64,000 bases of DNA from Curtobacterium sp. VKM Ac-2922 (GCF_022815645.1 NZ_JALGRO010000007.1:150591-214590); one strand, 5' to 3'; positions 53,815-63,140 are shown, counted from the first letter of the stretch. Made by a program: numbers and translations. Notes: generated by a model not told the origin, from the sequence alone.

Positions 53815-56800
53815 CTATGCCCGCCGCACCCGCAGCGTGACGATCTCGAACGGGCGGAGCGTCATGACGACGGGCTCCCCCGCGTCCCACGACGGACCGA
53901 GCGGCCGCTCGAGCAGGTCGACCTGCTCGACCGACGCGACCGCGAACCCGAAGTCGACGCCGACGTCGGTCGCCCGACCACCGAGCGCCTCGTACAGGCG
54001 CACGACGACGTCGCCGGAACGGTCCTCGGCCAGCTTGACGGCCTCGACCAACACCTGCGGCGACGACACCACCACGAGCGGCGAGACCTCGGCCGACCCC
54101 GCCACCGACCGCACCGGCAGGTTGAGCCGGTAGCCCGAGTCCGCGGCGTCGAGCACCGACGCCCCGATGCGCAGCACCGTGCGGAACACGTGGTGCCCCT
54201 GGTCGGCGTGCGGGTCCGGGAACGTCGGGCCGCGCAGCAGCGACTCGCGGACCAGGGTGGTCGTGCCCCCGTCCGGTCGGGTCGCCCGGGTGATGTCGTG
54301 TCCGTAGGTGGAGTCGTTCGCCACCGCGACGCCGAACCCGGGCTCGGCGACGTGCACCCAGCGGTGGGCACTCGTCTCGAACCGGGCGAAGTCCCACGAC
54401 GTGTTCTGGTGCGTCGGTCGGTCGATGTGGCCGAACTGGATCTCGCTCGAGGCGACGGACGCCCGGACGTCGAGCGGGAACGCCAGCTTCAGCAGCTTCT
54501 GCTGCTCGTGCCAGTCGACCTCGGTCTCGACGACCAGCTCGGGTTCGCCGGCGACCGCGGAGTACCGGGTCGTGACGGTCGACGACCCGACCGAGCGGAC
54601 CACGACGACCGTCGAACCCTCGATCGCGACGGACGACGCGGCCAGCGGGGACCCGTTGCGCTGGTAGGCGCGGTCGATGTCCCACGCCTCCCACTGGTTC
54701 GGGGTGTCGCGGAACACCGTGTACTCGGCACCGGCGCCGCCGGGGGCGATCGCGTCGCGGCCGGTTACGTGCTCGACGAACGACATGACGTGGCCGGCCG
54801 CGTCGATGGTCGCCACGACCGCACCGGTGTCGAACACGAAGCCGTCACCGTGCGGGACGGGAGGCACGGCCTGCGCCTCCGGACCGACGGAACCGCCCAG
54901 GGCGGTTGCGTGTCCCGCCGTGACGGGCGAGGCGTTGAACCGCACGACCGACCCGCTGGTGGCGGAGCCGCCGACGGCGTCACCGGAGGGTGCGTCGAGC
55001 AGGCCGGTGCCCGACGACGCCGTGGCGCCAGAGGACAGGGCTCCGGACGACCGTGCCCCGGCGAGCGCTGGCGCACCGCCGTTCGCGAGCGCGGTGGTGG
55101 CGGCACCGATCAGCCCCTCGAGGGTCTCGGCGACCAGGCGGTAGTTCTCCTCGGCGTTCTCGTAGACCCAGGCGATCGAGGACCCCGGCAGGATGTCGTG
55201 GAACTGCTGCAGCAGGACGGTGTGCCAGGCCTGCTCGAGCTCGTCGTACGGGTAGTCGAGCCCCAGCCGGACGGCAGCCGTCGCGGCCCACAGTTCGGCC
55301 TCGCGCAGCAGGTGCTCCGAGCGACGGTTGCCCTGCTTGGTCCGGATCTGGGACGTGTAGGTCCCGCGGTGGAACTCGAGGTACATCTCCCCCGACCACA
55401 CACCGGGCACGGGCAGCTCCTGCTCGAGCTGCTCGAAGACCTGCGCCGGGGTGCCGAGCGTGACGCGCGGTGATCCGTCGAGGTCGTGTTGGCGGCGGGC
55501 AGCGGCGACCATCTCACGCGTGGGACCGCCGCCACCGTCGCCGAAGCCGTACAGCAGCATCGACGTGTTCGCGGTGCCGCGCTCCTTGTTCCGTCGCTCG
55601 CCGCGGTGCAGGTCGGCGGGCGAGACGTCGGAGTTGTAGGTGTCCGCGGGCGGCAGGTGCGTCAGGATGCGCGAGCCGTCGATGCCCTCCCAGTGGAAGG
55701 ACGTGTGTGGGATGACGTTCGTCTCGTTCCACGAGGGCTTCTGCGTGACGAACCACTTCGACCCCGCGGCGCGGACGATCTGCGGCAGCGCTCCGGTGTA
55801 CCCGAACGAGTCCGGCAGCCACGCCTCGGGGGTGTCGACGCCGAACTCCTCGAGGAAGAACCGCTTGCCGGCGACGAACTGCCGCGCGAGCGCTTCGCCG
55901 CCGGGCAGGTTCGTGTCCGACTCGACCCACATGCCGCCCACGGGGATCCAGCGCCCCTCGGCGACGCGCTGCTTGATGCGCGTGAAGACCTCCGGGTACT
56001 CGTCCCGGATCCACGCGTACTGCTGCGCGGACGAGCACGCGAACGTGAAGTCGGGGTCACGGTCCATCAGGTCGAGCACGTTCGAGAACGTCCGGGCGCA
56101 CTTGCGCTTCGTCTCGCGCACCGGCCACAGCCAGGCGGAGTCGATGTGCGCGTGCCCGACGGCGATCGCGTGGTGTGCGGCCTGCGACGCGGGGACGGCG
56201 AGCACGGGCGCCAGGACCTGACGGGCGGCGGCGGCCGTGCCGGCGACGTCGTCCGGGTCGAGGGCGTCCGCCGCGCGTTCGAGGGACCGCAGGATGTCCG
56301 CGCCGCGGGTGCCGTCGGTCGGCAGTTCTGCCATCAGCCCGCGCAGCACCCAGAGGTCCTGCTGCAGTTCCCAGACGGTGTCGTCCCGCTCGACGACCTG
56401 CAGGGCCGCAACGCGGTAGATCGGCTGGTCACCGGCGGTCGAGCGCGACCCGAGCGGTGTCGCGCCCTGGAACGAGTCGCCGCCGATGTCCGGGTTCGCG
56501 CCGGCCTCGATGTACAGCTCGAACGACTCCCCGGGGCCGACGGCCAGCGGGACGGCGTTGTTGCGCGGCTCGATCGCCTTGATCGTGCTGCCGTCCGGTC
56601 GGTACGCCAGCCCCTCGGCCTGGAAGCCGGGGTGCCGCTGGGTGAAGCCGAGGTCGACGAACAGCTCGGCCGTCGTGCCCTCGGCGGTGCCGAAGTCGGC
56701 GGGGACGGTGCCGGTGACGTGGAACCAGGTGGTCCCCCACGGGCGGACGCCCCAGGGGTCCCCGACCGAGAACGGTGCGAAGTCCTGGGCGACGGCGGTG

Positions 56801-56937
56801 GCGAACGGCACGGGCTCGTCCGGCACGTCCCACGACGTGACGGTGACGGGCGCGGAACGACGGTGGACCGCGGGGTCGACGCGATCGCGCACCAGGCGGG
56901 CGATCCGGGCTTCGACGAGGGGTTCGTCCTTGTGCAT
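53815..56937 (-). CDS. GH38 alpha-mannosidase
   Basis: This encodes 1040 residues from an ATG at 56937 with GGAAGG upstream; an upstream in-frame start at 56988 has no signal. No signal peptide, so it is cytoplasmic. The catalytic domain opens with AVGHAHIDSAWLWPVRET (zinc His and Asp, about 260-277). The nucleophile Asp is in WLPDSFGYTGALPQI (about 377), and HDILPGSSIAWVYENAEENY is also typical. A beta-sandwich C-terminal half follows. It cleaves alpha-mannosides brought in by the adjacent importer. The Ser/Gly/Ala-rich stretch near 660-690 is an odd low-complexity insert. Confidence 0.94.
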   Translation of the reverse strand: MHKDEPLVEARIARLVRDRVDPAVHRRSAPVTVTSWDVPDEPVPFATAVAQDFAPFSVGDPWGVRPWGTTWFHVTGTVPADFGTAEGTTAELFVDLGFTQRHPGFQAEGLAYRPDGSTIKAIEPRNNAVPLAVGPGESFELYIEAGANPDIGGDSFQGATPLGSRSTAGDQPIYRVAALQVVERDDTVWELQQDLWVLRGLMAELPTDGTRGADILRSLERAADALDPDDVAGTAAAARQVLAPVLAVPASQAAHHAIAVGHAHIDSAWLWPVRETKRKCARTFSNVLDLMDRDPDFTFACSSAQQYAWIRDEYPEVFTRIKQRVAEGRWIPVGGMWVESDTNLPGGEALARQFVAGKRFFLEEFGVDTPEAWLPDSFGYTGALPQIVRAAGSKWFVTQKPSWNETNVIPHTSFHWEGIDGSRILTHLPPADTYNSDVSPADLHRGERRNKERGTANTSMLLYGFGDGGGGPTREMVAAARRQHDLDGSPRVTLGTPAQVFEQLEQELPVPGVWSGEMYLEFHRGTYTSQIRTKQGNRRSEHLLREAELWAATAAVRLGLDYPYDELEQAWHTVLLQQFHDILPGSSIAWVYENAEENYRLVAETLEGLIGAATTALANGGAPALAGARSSGALSSGATASSGTGLLDAPSGDAVGGSATSGSVVRFNASPVTAGHATALGGSVGPEAQAVPPVPHGDGFVFDTGAVVATIDAAGHVMSFVEHVTGRDAIAPGGAGAEYTVFRDTPNQWEAWDIDRAYQRNGSPLAASSVAIEGSTVVVVRSVGSSTVTTRYSAVAGEPELVVETEVDWHEQQKLLKLAFPLDVRASVASSEIQFGHIDRPTHQNTSWDFARFETSAHRWVHVAEPGFGVAVANDSTYGHDITRATRPDGGTTTLVRESLLRGPTFPDPHADQGHHVFRTVLRIGASVLDAADSGYRLNLPVRSVAGSAEVSPLVVVSSPQVLVEAVKLAEDRSGDVVVRLYEALGGRATDVGVDFGFAVASVEQVDLLERPLGPSWDAGEPVVMTLRPFEIVTLRVRRA

Positions 56938-56971
56938 GGAGCAGGTTCCTTCCGAGGAGAGCGCTGACGCG

Positions 56972-57874
56972 CTAGCCCTTGAGACCACCGGCGAGGGCGT
57001 TGCCCCCGCCGAGGCCGCGGGACACGATCACGTAGAGCGCGATGACGGGCACGGAGTACACGATCGAGAACGCGGCGAGCTGGCCGTAGGCGACCGCACC
57101 GTTCTGACCGAAGAAGTTGAAGATGCTGACCGCGGCCGGCACCTTGTCCGGCGAGAGCAGCAGGACGAACGGGACGAAGAAGTTCCCCCACGCCTGGATG
57201 AACACGAAGATGAACACCACGGCGATGCCCGGGCGCATCAGCGGGACCACGATCCGGGTCAGCGTCGTGAACATCGACGCACCGTCGGTCCACGCCGCTT
57301 CCTCGAGCGAGATCGGCACCGAGTCCATGAAGTTCTTCGCCATCCAGATCGCCATCGGCAGGCTGGTCGCGGCGAGGAAGAAGATGCATCCCCAGATGTT
57401 GTCGATCAGGTTGAGCGAGACGAACAGCGCGTAGACGGGCACCATCATCGCGGTGATGGGCAGGCCGGTGCCGAACAGGATGCTGTACAGGAACGGCTTG
57501 TTCACGCGCATCTTGTAGCGCGAGAGCGGGTAGGCCGCCAGCAGCGCGACGACCACCGTGACGACGGCGGTGCCACCGGACAGCAGCAGGCTGTTCGCGA
57601 GCGGGATGAACGACAGCTCGGGCGTCAGCACCTTGGCGAAGTTGTCGAGCGTGAACTGCGACGGCACCTTCACCGACAGCGAGGCCTGGGCGTCGAGCGA
57701 GGCGAACACCAGCCACAGCAGCGGCACGGCGAAGCACACCGCGATCACGAGCAGCACGATGTTGGCCACCCACCGCATGGTGCGGCCGCGCGGCGAGGTC
57801 ATGTGCAGGGCACCGGGTGCGGTGACCGAGCGGGTCGCGTTGGACACGGGACGGTCGGGAACGGTGATCGCCAT
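56972..57874 (-). CDS. Sugar ABC transporter permease (MalG/CUT1)
   Basis: This encodes 300 residues from an ATG at 57874, two bases after the upstream permease stop. It has six TM segments and the coupling loop PISLEEAAWTDGASMFTTLT. The final GGNALAGGLKG is typical of MalG-type C-termini. It partners the permease at 57877. No ATPase gene is present here, so a shared MsiK-type ATPase elsewhere is expected. Confidence 0.93.
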   Translation of the reverse strand: MAITVPDRPVSNATRSVTAPGALHMTSPRGRTMRWVANIVLLVIAVCFAVPLLWLVFASLDAQASLSVKVPSQFTLDNFAKVLTPELSFIPLANSLLLSGGTAVVTVVVALLAAYPLSRYKMRVNKPFLYSILFGTGLPITAMMVPVYALFVSLNLIDNIWGCIFFLAATSLPMAIWMAKNFMDSVPISLEEAAWTDGASMFTTLTRIVVPLMRPGIAVVFIFVFIQAWGNFFVPFVLLLSPDKVPAAVSIFNFFGQNGAVAYGQLAAFSIVYSVPVIALYVIVSRGLGGGNALAGGLKG

Positions 57875-57876
57875 GG

Positions 57877-58827
57877 TCAGTCCACCTCCGGCTTCAAGGC
57901 CTTGATGTAGATGATCGAGAAGACCGCTCCCACCACGAGCAGGATGGTCGCGATCGCGGTCCCGAAGCCGAGCTGCGAGAACTTGAACGCCTCTTGGTAG
58001 GCCAGGATCGGCAGCGTGGACGAGTTCGTCCCCGGCCCACCCCCGGTCATGACGTAGATGAGCGTGAACACGGACAGCGTCTGCAGCGTGGTCAGCATGA
58101 GGTTGGTCGAGATGCTGCGACGGATGACCGGCAGTGTGATGTAGACCAGCCGCTGCCACCCGGTCGCACCGTCGACCTCGGCGGACTCGGTGATCTCCTC
58201 GGGGACCTCTTGCACGGCGGCCGAGTACACGAGCATCGAGAACGCGGTGCCGCGCCAGATGTTCGCCAGGATGATCGCGAGCATCGGGAACGTGTACAGC
58301 CAGTTCGCGCCCTTGATGCCGAACACCGACAGGAACTCGTTGAGCGTGCCCTGGTCGTTGAAGAACGCGTACGCGGCGAACGAGGCGACGATCTCCGGCA
58401 GGACCCAGGCCGCGACGACGAAGGTGCCGACGATCGACCGGACGACCTTGTTGGCCTCGCGCATGAGCAGCGCCAGGCCGAGGCCGAGCACGTTCTGCCC
58501 GACCACGGCCGAGGCGAACAGGAAGACGACGGTCAGGATGACCGACTTCGGGAAGTCGGGGTCCTGGAACAGCTCGACGTAGTTCTTCATGCCGACGAAC
58601 TGCTGGTCCGAAGCGCCGACGCCGGTCAGCGCGGAGTTCGTGAACGACCCGTAGAACGACGAGATGACGGGGCCGACCAGGAAGACGATGAGCAGGACCA
58701 CGGCGGGCAGCAGCGGGACCGCTCGCCCGGCGTTCCGGAGCGGGCGCCGCTTGCGCGGCACCGGTGGGTCGGTGCGCTTCGGCGCACCGGGCGTCGACAG
58801 CGTCGGCGCGAGGGGGGTGGTGGACAC
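57877..58827 (-). CDS. Sugar ABC transporter permease (MalF/CUT1)
   Basis: This encodes 316 residues from GTG 58827. A basic N-terminus (RKRRPLRNAGR) and six TM segments follow. The coupling loop is EITESAEVDGATGWQRLVYI, and the MTGGGPGTNSS turn after TM5 is a CUT1 hallmark. It is translated after the intercistronic hairpin that separates it from the binding-protein gene. Confidence 0.93.
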   Translation of the reverse strand: MSTTPLAPTLSTPGAPKRTDPPVPRKRRPLRNAGRAVPLLPAVVLLIVFLVGPVISSFYGSFTNSALTGVGASDQQFVGMKNYVELFQDPDFPKSVILTVVFLFASAVVGQNVLGLGLALLMREANKVVRSIVGTFVVAAWVLPEIVASFAAYAFFNDQGTLNEFLSVFGIKGANWLYTFPMLAIILANIWRGTAFSMLVYSAAVQEVPEEITESAEVDGATGWQRLVYITLPVIRRSISTNLMLTTLQTLSVFTLIYVMTGGGPGTNSSTLPILAYQEAFKFSQLGFGTAIATILLVVGAVFSIIYIKALKPEVD

Positions 58828-58876
58828 GGGTGGATGCCTTCCGGGTGCGGAGGGGGTTTCCGAAGGTGAGGGGGAA

Positions 58877-58923
58877 CCGGACAGGAGGCTCGGGGCACGA
58901 CGTGCGCCGAGCCTCCTGTCCGG
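58877..58923 (-). terminator. Intercistronic hairpin between binding protein and permeases
   Basis: CCGGACAGGAGGCTCGG pairs with its complement across a GCAC/GTGC inner stem, about 20 bp in all. Placed just after the binding-protein stop, it probably lowers permease expression relative to the binding protein. Confidence 0.65.
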
Positions 58924-58934
58924 TGGGTGGTGCG

Positions 58935-60290
58935 TCAGCCGGAGACGGTGTTCTTCTTGCCGACCGTCTGGACGACGGAGTCGTCGTAGGCGGCGGCAGC
59001 CTGCTTCGGTGTCTGCTGACCGGTCATCACGGACTCCATGGCGACCTGGACGGCGTTGGAGATCTGCGAGTAGTCACTCGTCGCCGGGCGGAAGTTGGTG
59101 TGTTCCACCAGCCCGGAGAAGAACTTGAACGTCGGGTTGGCGTCCGTGTACGCGGAGTCCTCGGCGACGTCCTTGCGGACGGCGATCTGGCTGTTCTCGG
59201 TGTCGTACTTCAGCGAGCCGTCCTTGTTGAGGAACGTCGAGATGAAGTCGAACGCGGCCTGCGGGGCCTTCGAGTTCTTGCCGACCGCCAGGGTCCAGCC
59301 GCCGGACATGCTGTTGTAGCCGGGCGACTGACCGTTCTGCGTCGGCATCGCTGCCTGACCCATCACGTCGTTCCACTCGGACCACGGCGCGGTGCCGGTC
59401 TTCAGCCACGTGCCGGACTGCCACGAGCCGTCCAGGTCGATCGCCAGCTGGCCCTTGGGCAGCCAGGTCTGGGCGATCGTGGTGCCGACGTTCGTGTCGA
59501 GCGCCTGCTGCGGTGTCGGGCCGAGGCCGCCCTGGTAGACGTCCTTGACGAACTGCAGCGACTCCTGGAACTGCTTGGAGCCGGTGACCCACTTCTTGTC
59601 CTTGTAGAGCGTGTTGCCGGAGCCGTCCGCCCCGTACAGCAGCATCTCGAAGCCCTGCATGGTCGAGGCTTCGCCCTGCGCCTTGCCGGAGTAGATGTTG
59701 AACGGGATGACGCCCGAGTCCTTCTCCTTGATGGTCTTCGCGGCGGCGAGCACGTCGTCCCAGGTCTTGGGCTGCCACGGGACGGGCAGGCCGACCTTCT
59801 TGAAGATGTCCTTGTTGTACCAGAGGGCCCGGGTGTCGGTGCCCATCGGGACGCCGTAGGTCTTGCCGTCCACGCCTTCGCCGGCCTGCTTGGCGTTGTC
59901 GTAGAACTGGTCCCAGTCCTTCCACTTCGCCGTGTACTTGTCCAGCGGCAGCAGGTAGCCGGCCTGGGCGTCGGCCTTGACCAGGAAGGTGTCCTCGTAC
60001 ATGACGTCGGGGGCCGTCGCGGGCGCCTTGTTCATCAGCGCGAGCTTCGTGTAGTAGTCGTTGCCCTGCGCCTGGATGGGGACGAGCGTGACCTTCTTGC
60101 CCGGGTTCGCCTTCTCGTACTCGGTCTTGACGGTCTTCATCTGGGCGTCGAGCTGCTGGAAGGCGCCGAACTTCTGGTAGGCGATCTTGATGGTGTCACT
60201 CGAGGCGGACCCCGAGCTCGAGCAGCCTGCCAGGCCCACAGCGGCGACTGCCACGGCTGCGAGTCCAGCGATGATGCGGGTGCGTTTCAT
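58935..60290 (-). CDS. Sugar ABC transporter substrate-binding lipoprotein (CUT1)
   Basis: This encodes 451 residues. Signal peptide with lipobox LAGC at about 20-23. CUT1 binding-protein features include ATAPDVMYEDTFLVKADAQA, a long substrate cleft region with GVPMGTDTRALWYNKDIFKK (the TDTxxLWYNK motif) and GGWTLAVGKNSKAPQAAFDF. The ligand is probably an oligosaccharide. Mannosides are inferred from the GH38 gene in the same operon. The promoter region upstream holds a TTGAC inverted repeat. Confidence 0.93.
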   Translation of the reverse strand: MKRTRIIAGLAAVAVAAVGLAGCSSSGSASSDTIKIAYQKFGAFQQLDAQMKTVKTEYEKANPGKKVTLVPIQAQGNDYYTKLALMNKAPATAPDVMYEDTFLVKADAQAGYLLPLDKYTAKWKDWDQFYDNAKQAGEGVDGKTYGVPMGTDTRALWYNKDIFKKVGLPVPWQPKTWDDVLAAAKTIKEKDSGVIPFNIYSGKAQGEASTMQGFEMLLYGADGSGNTLYKDKKWVTGSKQFQESLQFVKDVYQGGLGPTPQQALDTNVGTTIAQTWLPKGQLAIDLDGSWQSGTWLKTGTAPWSEWNDVMGQAAMPTQNGQSPGYNSMSGGWTLAVGKNSKAPQAAFDFISTFLNKDGSLKYDTENSQIAVRKDVAEDSAYTDANPTFKFFSGLVEHTNFRPATSDYSQISNAVQVAMESVMTGQQTPKQAAAAYDDSVVQTVGKKNTVSG

Positions 60291-60352
60291 CGGTGCTCCT
60301 TTGCACGGATCCGCGGGCTACCGTGCCCGCGCTGCGCAGTTAGTCCACCGTA

Positions 60353-60371
60353 TTGACTTATTGCTTGTCAA
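60353..60371 (-). promoter_or_regulatory. Inverted-repeat operator over the -35 of the mannoside operon
   Basis: TTGAC-N9-GTCAA. Read on the minus strand, the first half is part of a TTGACA that looks like a -35. It lies 63 bases before the binding-protein ATG. The adjacent ROK regulator is the likely ligand-responsive binder. Confidence 0.5.
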
Positions 60372-60406
60372 GAGGGAATCGTCACGGTTCGGCAGCAGTC
60401 CGGTTC

Positions 60407-60487
60407 CCGCGTGGTCGGTCGATCCGCGCGTGGTCGGTCGATCCGCGCGTTGGTGGTCGGGAGTTCTCCCGCACCACGCACGATCCG
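60407..60487. repeat. Dispersed palindromic repeat, copy C
   Basis: CGCGTGGTCGGTCGATC occurs twice in tandem, then GCGTTGGTGGTCGGGAGTTC and GCACCACGCACGATCC. It is related to copies at 52822 and 53653. Confidence 0.55.
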
Positions 60488-60516
60488 TCCTGCCATCACC
60501 GGTGGTGTGGGAAGGA

Positions 60517-60562
60517 ACGGACTGGAGGCCCGGTGCCAGCTGGCACCGGACCTCCAGTCCGT
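60517..60562. terminator. Hairpin after the ROK gene
   Basis: ACGGACTGGAGG and CGGTGCC pair with GGCACCG and CCTCCAGTCCGT across a central AGCT, nearly 46 bases of self-complementarity. The GGAGGCCCGGTGC arm word also occurs in the pstB terminator. Confidence 0.7.
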
Positions 60563-60584
60563 CAGACGGTCACGCAGCGCCGCC

Positions 60585-61838
60585 TCAGCGCCGGATCAGC
60601 AGCGCGCTCGCCCGCGGCGACAGCGCGGCGTCGAGCACCAGGCACGCCGCCCCGACAGCAGCCACGTCGGCTCCGCGGTCGGTCTCGACGACGGTGACGG
60701 GGTGCTTCGGGACCAGGATCGGCGACCCGGTGATCGCCTGGCGGGCGGCCGGCAGCGCCGCCGCGGCGATCCGTGACCAGAACGGTCCCCCGAACACGAC
60801 GCGGTCGATGTCCAGCAGGTTGACGATGACGACGGCGGCGCGGCCCATCACGGTGCCGGCTTCGGCGGCCAGTGCGGTCGCGGTCGGGTCACCGGAGTCG
60901 ATGGCCGCGGCCAGGTCGTCCCACGCCCGGTCCACCGCGCCGGCGTCGTCAGCGACCGGCACCCCACCTGTCAGGTCCAGGCCCCGCGTCGCAGCCAGGC
61001 GCACGAGCCGCTCGGGAGCGACCGCCGCACCGACTTCACCACGGTCCCCGTTGCCGTCCGGCGTCCCGGCGAGCGAGCCCTGGTCGACCATGAGGTGCCC
61101 CGCGTCGCCGGCGTTCGCCCCGGTCCCGCGCACGGGTTCGTGATCGACGACCAGTCCCACGCCGAAGCCGGTGCCGAAGTAGACGAACGCGAAGTTCCGC
61201 GCCGAGGACTCCCCCGCCAGGAACATCTCGCCGACGGCCGCGGCGGTGACGTCCTTCTCGAGCAGCACCGGGTGTCCGGTCGCCTCGGCCAACGCGTCGC
61301 GCAGGGGCACCCCGCGCCACCGCGGCAGGAACGGCGGGTCCACGACGATGCCCGCGTTGACGTCGATCGGTCCGGGGCTGGCGATCCCGACACCCAGGAC
61401 GGCGTCCGGGTCGACCTCGGCCGACGCGACGAGCCCGTCGATCGCGGACGCCATCGTCCGGATGACCTGGTCGGGGTCGTCGGCGGTCGGGGTCGAGGTC
61501 GTCGTCGACGCCACCACGGTCCCCGCCAGGTCGAGCAACACGTACGTGACGACCGCGGGGTCGACGTGCACCCCGACGGCGAACCGGCTGCCCGGTTCCA
61601 GCCGCAGGATCGTCCGGGGCTTGCCCCGACCCGACACCACCGTGCCGGACTCGACGATCATCCCCGCGTCGATGAGGAACCGTGTGACGTTCGAGACGGT
61701 CTGTGCGCTGAGACCCGTGCGGCCAGCGAGCTCGACGCGACTCAGCCCGTCCGGTGAGCGGCGGACGGCGTCGAGCACGACCGTCCGGTTGAAGCCGCCG
61801 ATCGACGGCAGGTTCGCGCCGCGTCGGTGTTCCGCCAT
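60585..61838 (-). CDS. ROK-family transcriptional regulator
   Basis: This encodes 417 residues from ATG 61838. The N-terminal winged helix (about 15-75) has LSRVELAGRTGLSAQTVSNV. The ROK domain follows, with GVGIASPGPIDVNAGIV, PVLLEKDVTAAAVGEMFLAG and FVYFGTGFGVGLVVDHEPVR. Odd: the zinc-binding CxCGxxGCxE motif of ROK proteins is missing. After AGDAGHLMVDQG the sequence is SLAGTPDGNGDRGEVGAAV, with no cysteines. It probably controls the adjacent mannoside operon. TAGGGT six bases before the ATG suggests leaderless transcription. Confidence 0.9.
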   Translation of the reverse strand: MAEHRRGANLPSIGGFNRTVVLDAVRRSPDGLSRVELAGRTGLSAQTVSNVTRFLIDAGMIVESGTVVSGRGKPRTILRLEPGSRFAVGVHVDPAVVTYVLLDLAGTVVASTTTSTPTADDPDQVIRTMASAIDGLVASAEVDPDAVLGVGIASPGPIDVNAGIVVDPPFLPRWRGVPLRDALAEATGHPVLLEKDVTAAAVGEMFLAGESSARNFAFVYFGTGFGVGLVVDHEPVRGTGANAGDAGHLMVDQGSLAGTPDGNGDRGEVGAAVAPERLVRLAATRGLDLTGGVPVADDAGAVDRAWDDLAAAIDSGDPTATALAAEAGTVMGRAAVVIVNLLDIDRVVFGGPFWSRIAAAALPAARQAITGSPILVPKHPVTVVETDRGADVAAVGAACLVLDAALSPRASALLIRR

Positions 61839-61844
61839 GTCTGG

Positions 61845-61850
61845 ACCCTA
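61845..61850 (-). promoter_or_regulatory. -10 hexamer for leaderless ROK gene
   Basis: TAGGGT on the minus strand is followed by six bases and the ATG at 61838. Confidence 0.45.
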
Positions 61851-61932
61851 CCGCGCAGCCGCGCGACCGAATGGTCCCCGGGTACCACGACGGAACGACG
61901 CCGGAACGACACCGCCGGAGCCCGTGCGCGGA

Positions 61933-61938
61933 TACCGT
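61933..61938 (+). promoter_or_regulatory. -10 hexamer for leaderless DedA-like gene
   Basis: TACCGT is followed by seven bases and the ATG at 61946. Confidence 0.45.
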
Positions 61939-61945
61939 TCCCGCC

Positions 61946-63106
61946 ATGGACATCCTCTCCTGGCTCACGAACAGCGCCGACCAGATCCCCGAAGCCGTCC
62001 GGTGGCTGGTCGCGGCGGGGTTCGCGGCACTCGAGGTCCTCGGGCTCGGCCCCTTCGTCCCGGGCGAGATCGCGGTGCTGCTGCTCGGCGCGACCTTCGA
62101 CAGCATCGTCGGTGCGATCGTGCTCGTCGTCGCGGTGACGATCGGCGCCTCGGTCGGCGATCACGTGCTGTACTTCCTGGGCCGCCGGTTCGGCAGCGGC
62201 ATCCGCGACCGGAAGTTCGTGCAGCGTCTGGGCGTCGAGCGGTGGGACGCGGCCATCGGTGTGGTGGAGCGGCGCGGCGCGATGGCGATCATCGCGACAC
62301 GGCTGGTGCCCGTGATCCGCACGCTGACCCCCCTCGCCGCGGGGACTGCCAAGCTCCCGCAGGCGCGGTTCACGACGGCCTCGCTCATCGGCAGCCTGAC
62401 GTGGGCGCTGCTCTGGGGCGGCTGCGGGTTCCTGCTGCAGTCGTCGATCGCGGCGGCGCAGGCAGCACTCGGCAACGTGACGTGGATCGTCGCCGGGGTG
62501 ATCGCGGCCGTGGTCGTGCTGGTCGTCGGGTTCCGCGCCGCACGGAAGCGCGGACTGCTCCCCGAACACCTCGAACGACGCACCGTGCTGTCCTGGTCGG
62601 TCGTCGGCGTGAGCGTGCTGCTCGTGGTCCTCGGCGTCGTCAGCCAGGGCGGGATCGACTTCGCCCCGTGGTCGATCCGCGTCCTCGGCGTCGTCACCGC
62701 GATCGCCGCAGCGGCGGTGGCCGTCATGTCGGCGCGCTCCGGACGTCCGGTCTGGAACGTCCTGGTCCCCTTCGTGGTGGTCGTCGGTGGCCTGGTCGGC
62801 GCGGCAGTGCACCACGGCATCCCGGCGTCGTTCGTCGTCGTCGTGACGGTCGTCCTCGCCGTGTGGGCCCTCGCGAGTCGCTCGACACGCACCGGCACCG
62901 CGGCGCTGGTGCTCGCCGGCCTCGGCACGGGCATCGACACGTGGCCGTGGGCCTGGGACGGCGGCTGGGCGGTCATCGGGTCGCTCGGCAGTCTCTGCCT
63001 GCTGGCGGCATTGGTCATCGGCACCGTGGCTGCGGTCGGGACGTGGCGCGACGTCGTGCTGGCGCGGTACGCGTCGGCCACGACCGCAGTCGATGCAGGA
63101 GTGTGA
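61946..63106 (+). CDS. DedA/SNARE-associated membrane protein with extra C-terminal TM region
   Basis: This encodes 386 residues from ATG 61946. The DedA (VTT) domain covers about 1-190: FVPGEIAVLLLGA, GDHVLYFLGRRFGSGIRDRK, and the conserved RLVPVIRTLTPLAAGTAKLP. DedA proteins are about 200 residues and act as lipid flippases or related transporters. Here a second half (about 205-375) adds six or more TM segments with no recognisable family. That fusion-like extension is unusual, though I cannot say how common it is in this genus. Confidence 0.85.
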   Translation: MDILSWLTNSADQIPEAVRWLVAAGFAALEVLGLGPFVPGEIAVLLLGATFDSIVGAIVLVVAVTIGASVGDHVLYFLGRRFGSGIRDRKFVQRLGVERWDAAIGVVERRGAMAIIATRLVPVIRTLTPLAAGTAKLPQARFTTASLIGSLTWALLWGGCGFLLQSSIAAAQAALGNVTWIVAGVIAAVVVLVVGFRAARKRGLLPEHLERRTVLSWSVVGVSVLLVVLGVVSQGGIDFAPWSIRVLGVVTAIAAAAVAVMSARSGRPVWNVLVPFVVVVGGLVGAAVHHGIPASFVVVVTVVLAVWALASRSTRTGTAALVLAGLGTGIDTWPWAWDGGWAVIGSLGSLCLLAALVIGTVAAVGTWRDVVLARYASATTAVDAGV

Positions 63107-63140
63107 CGGTCAGCGCTGGCCCCCGCACGGGTCGCACCGT

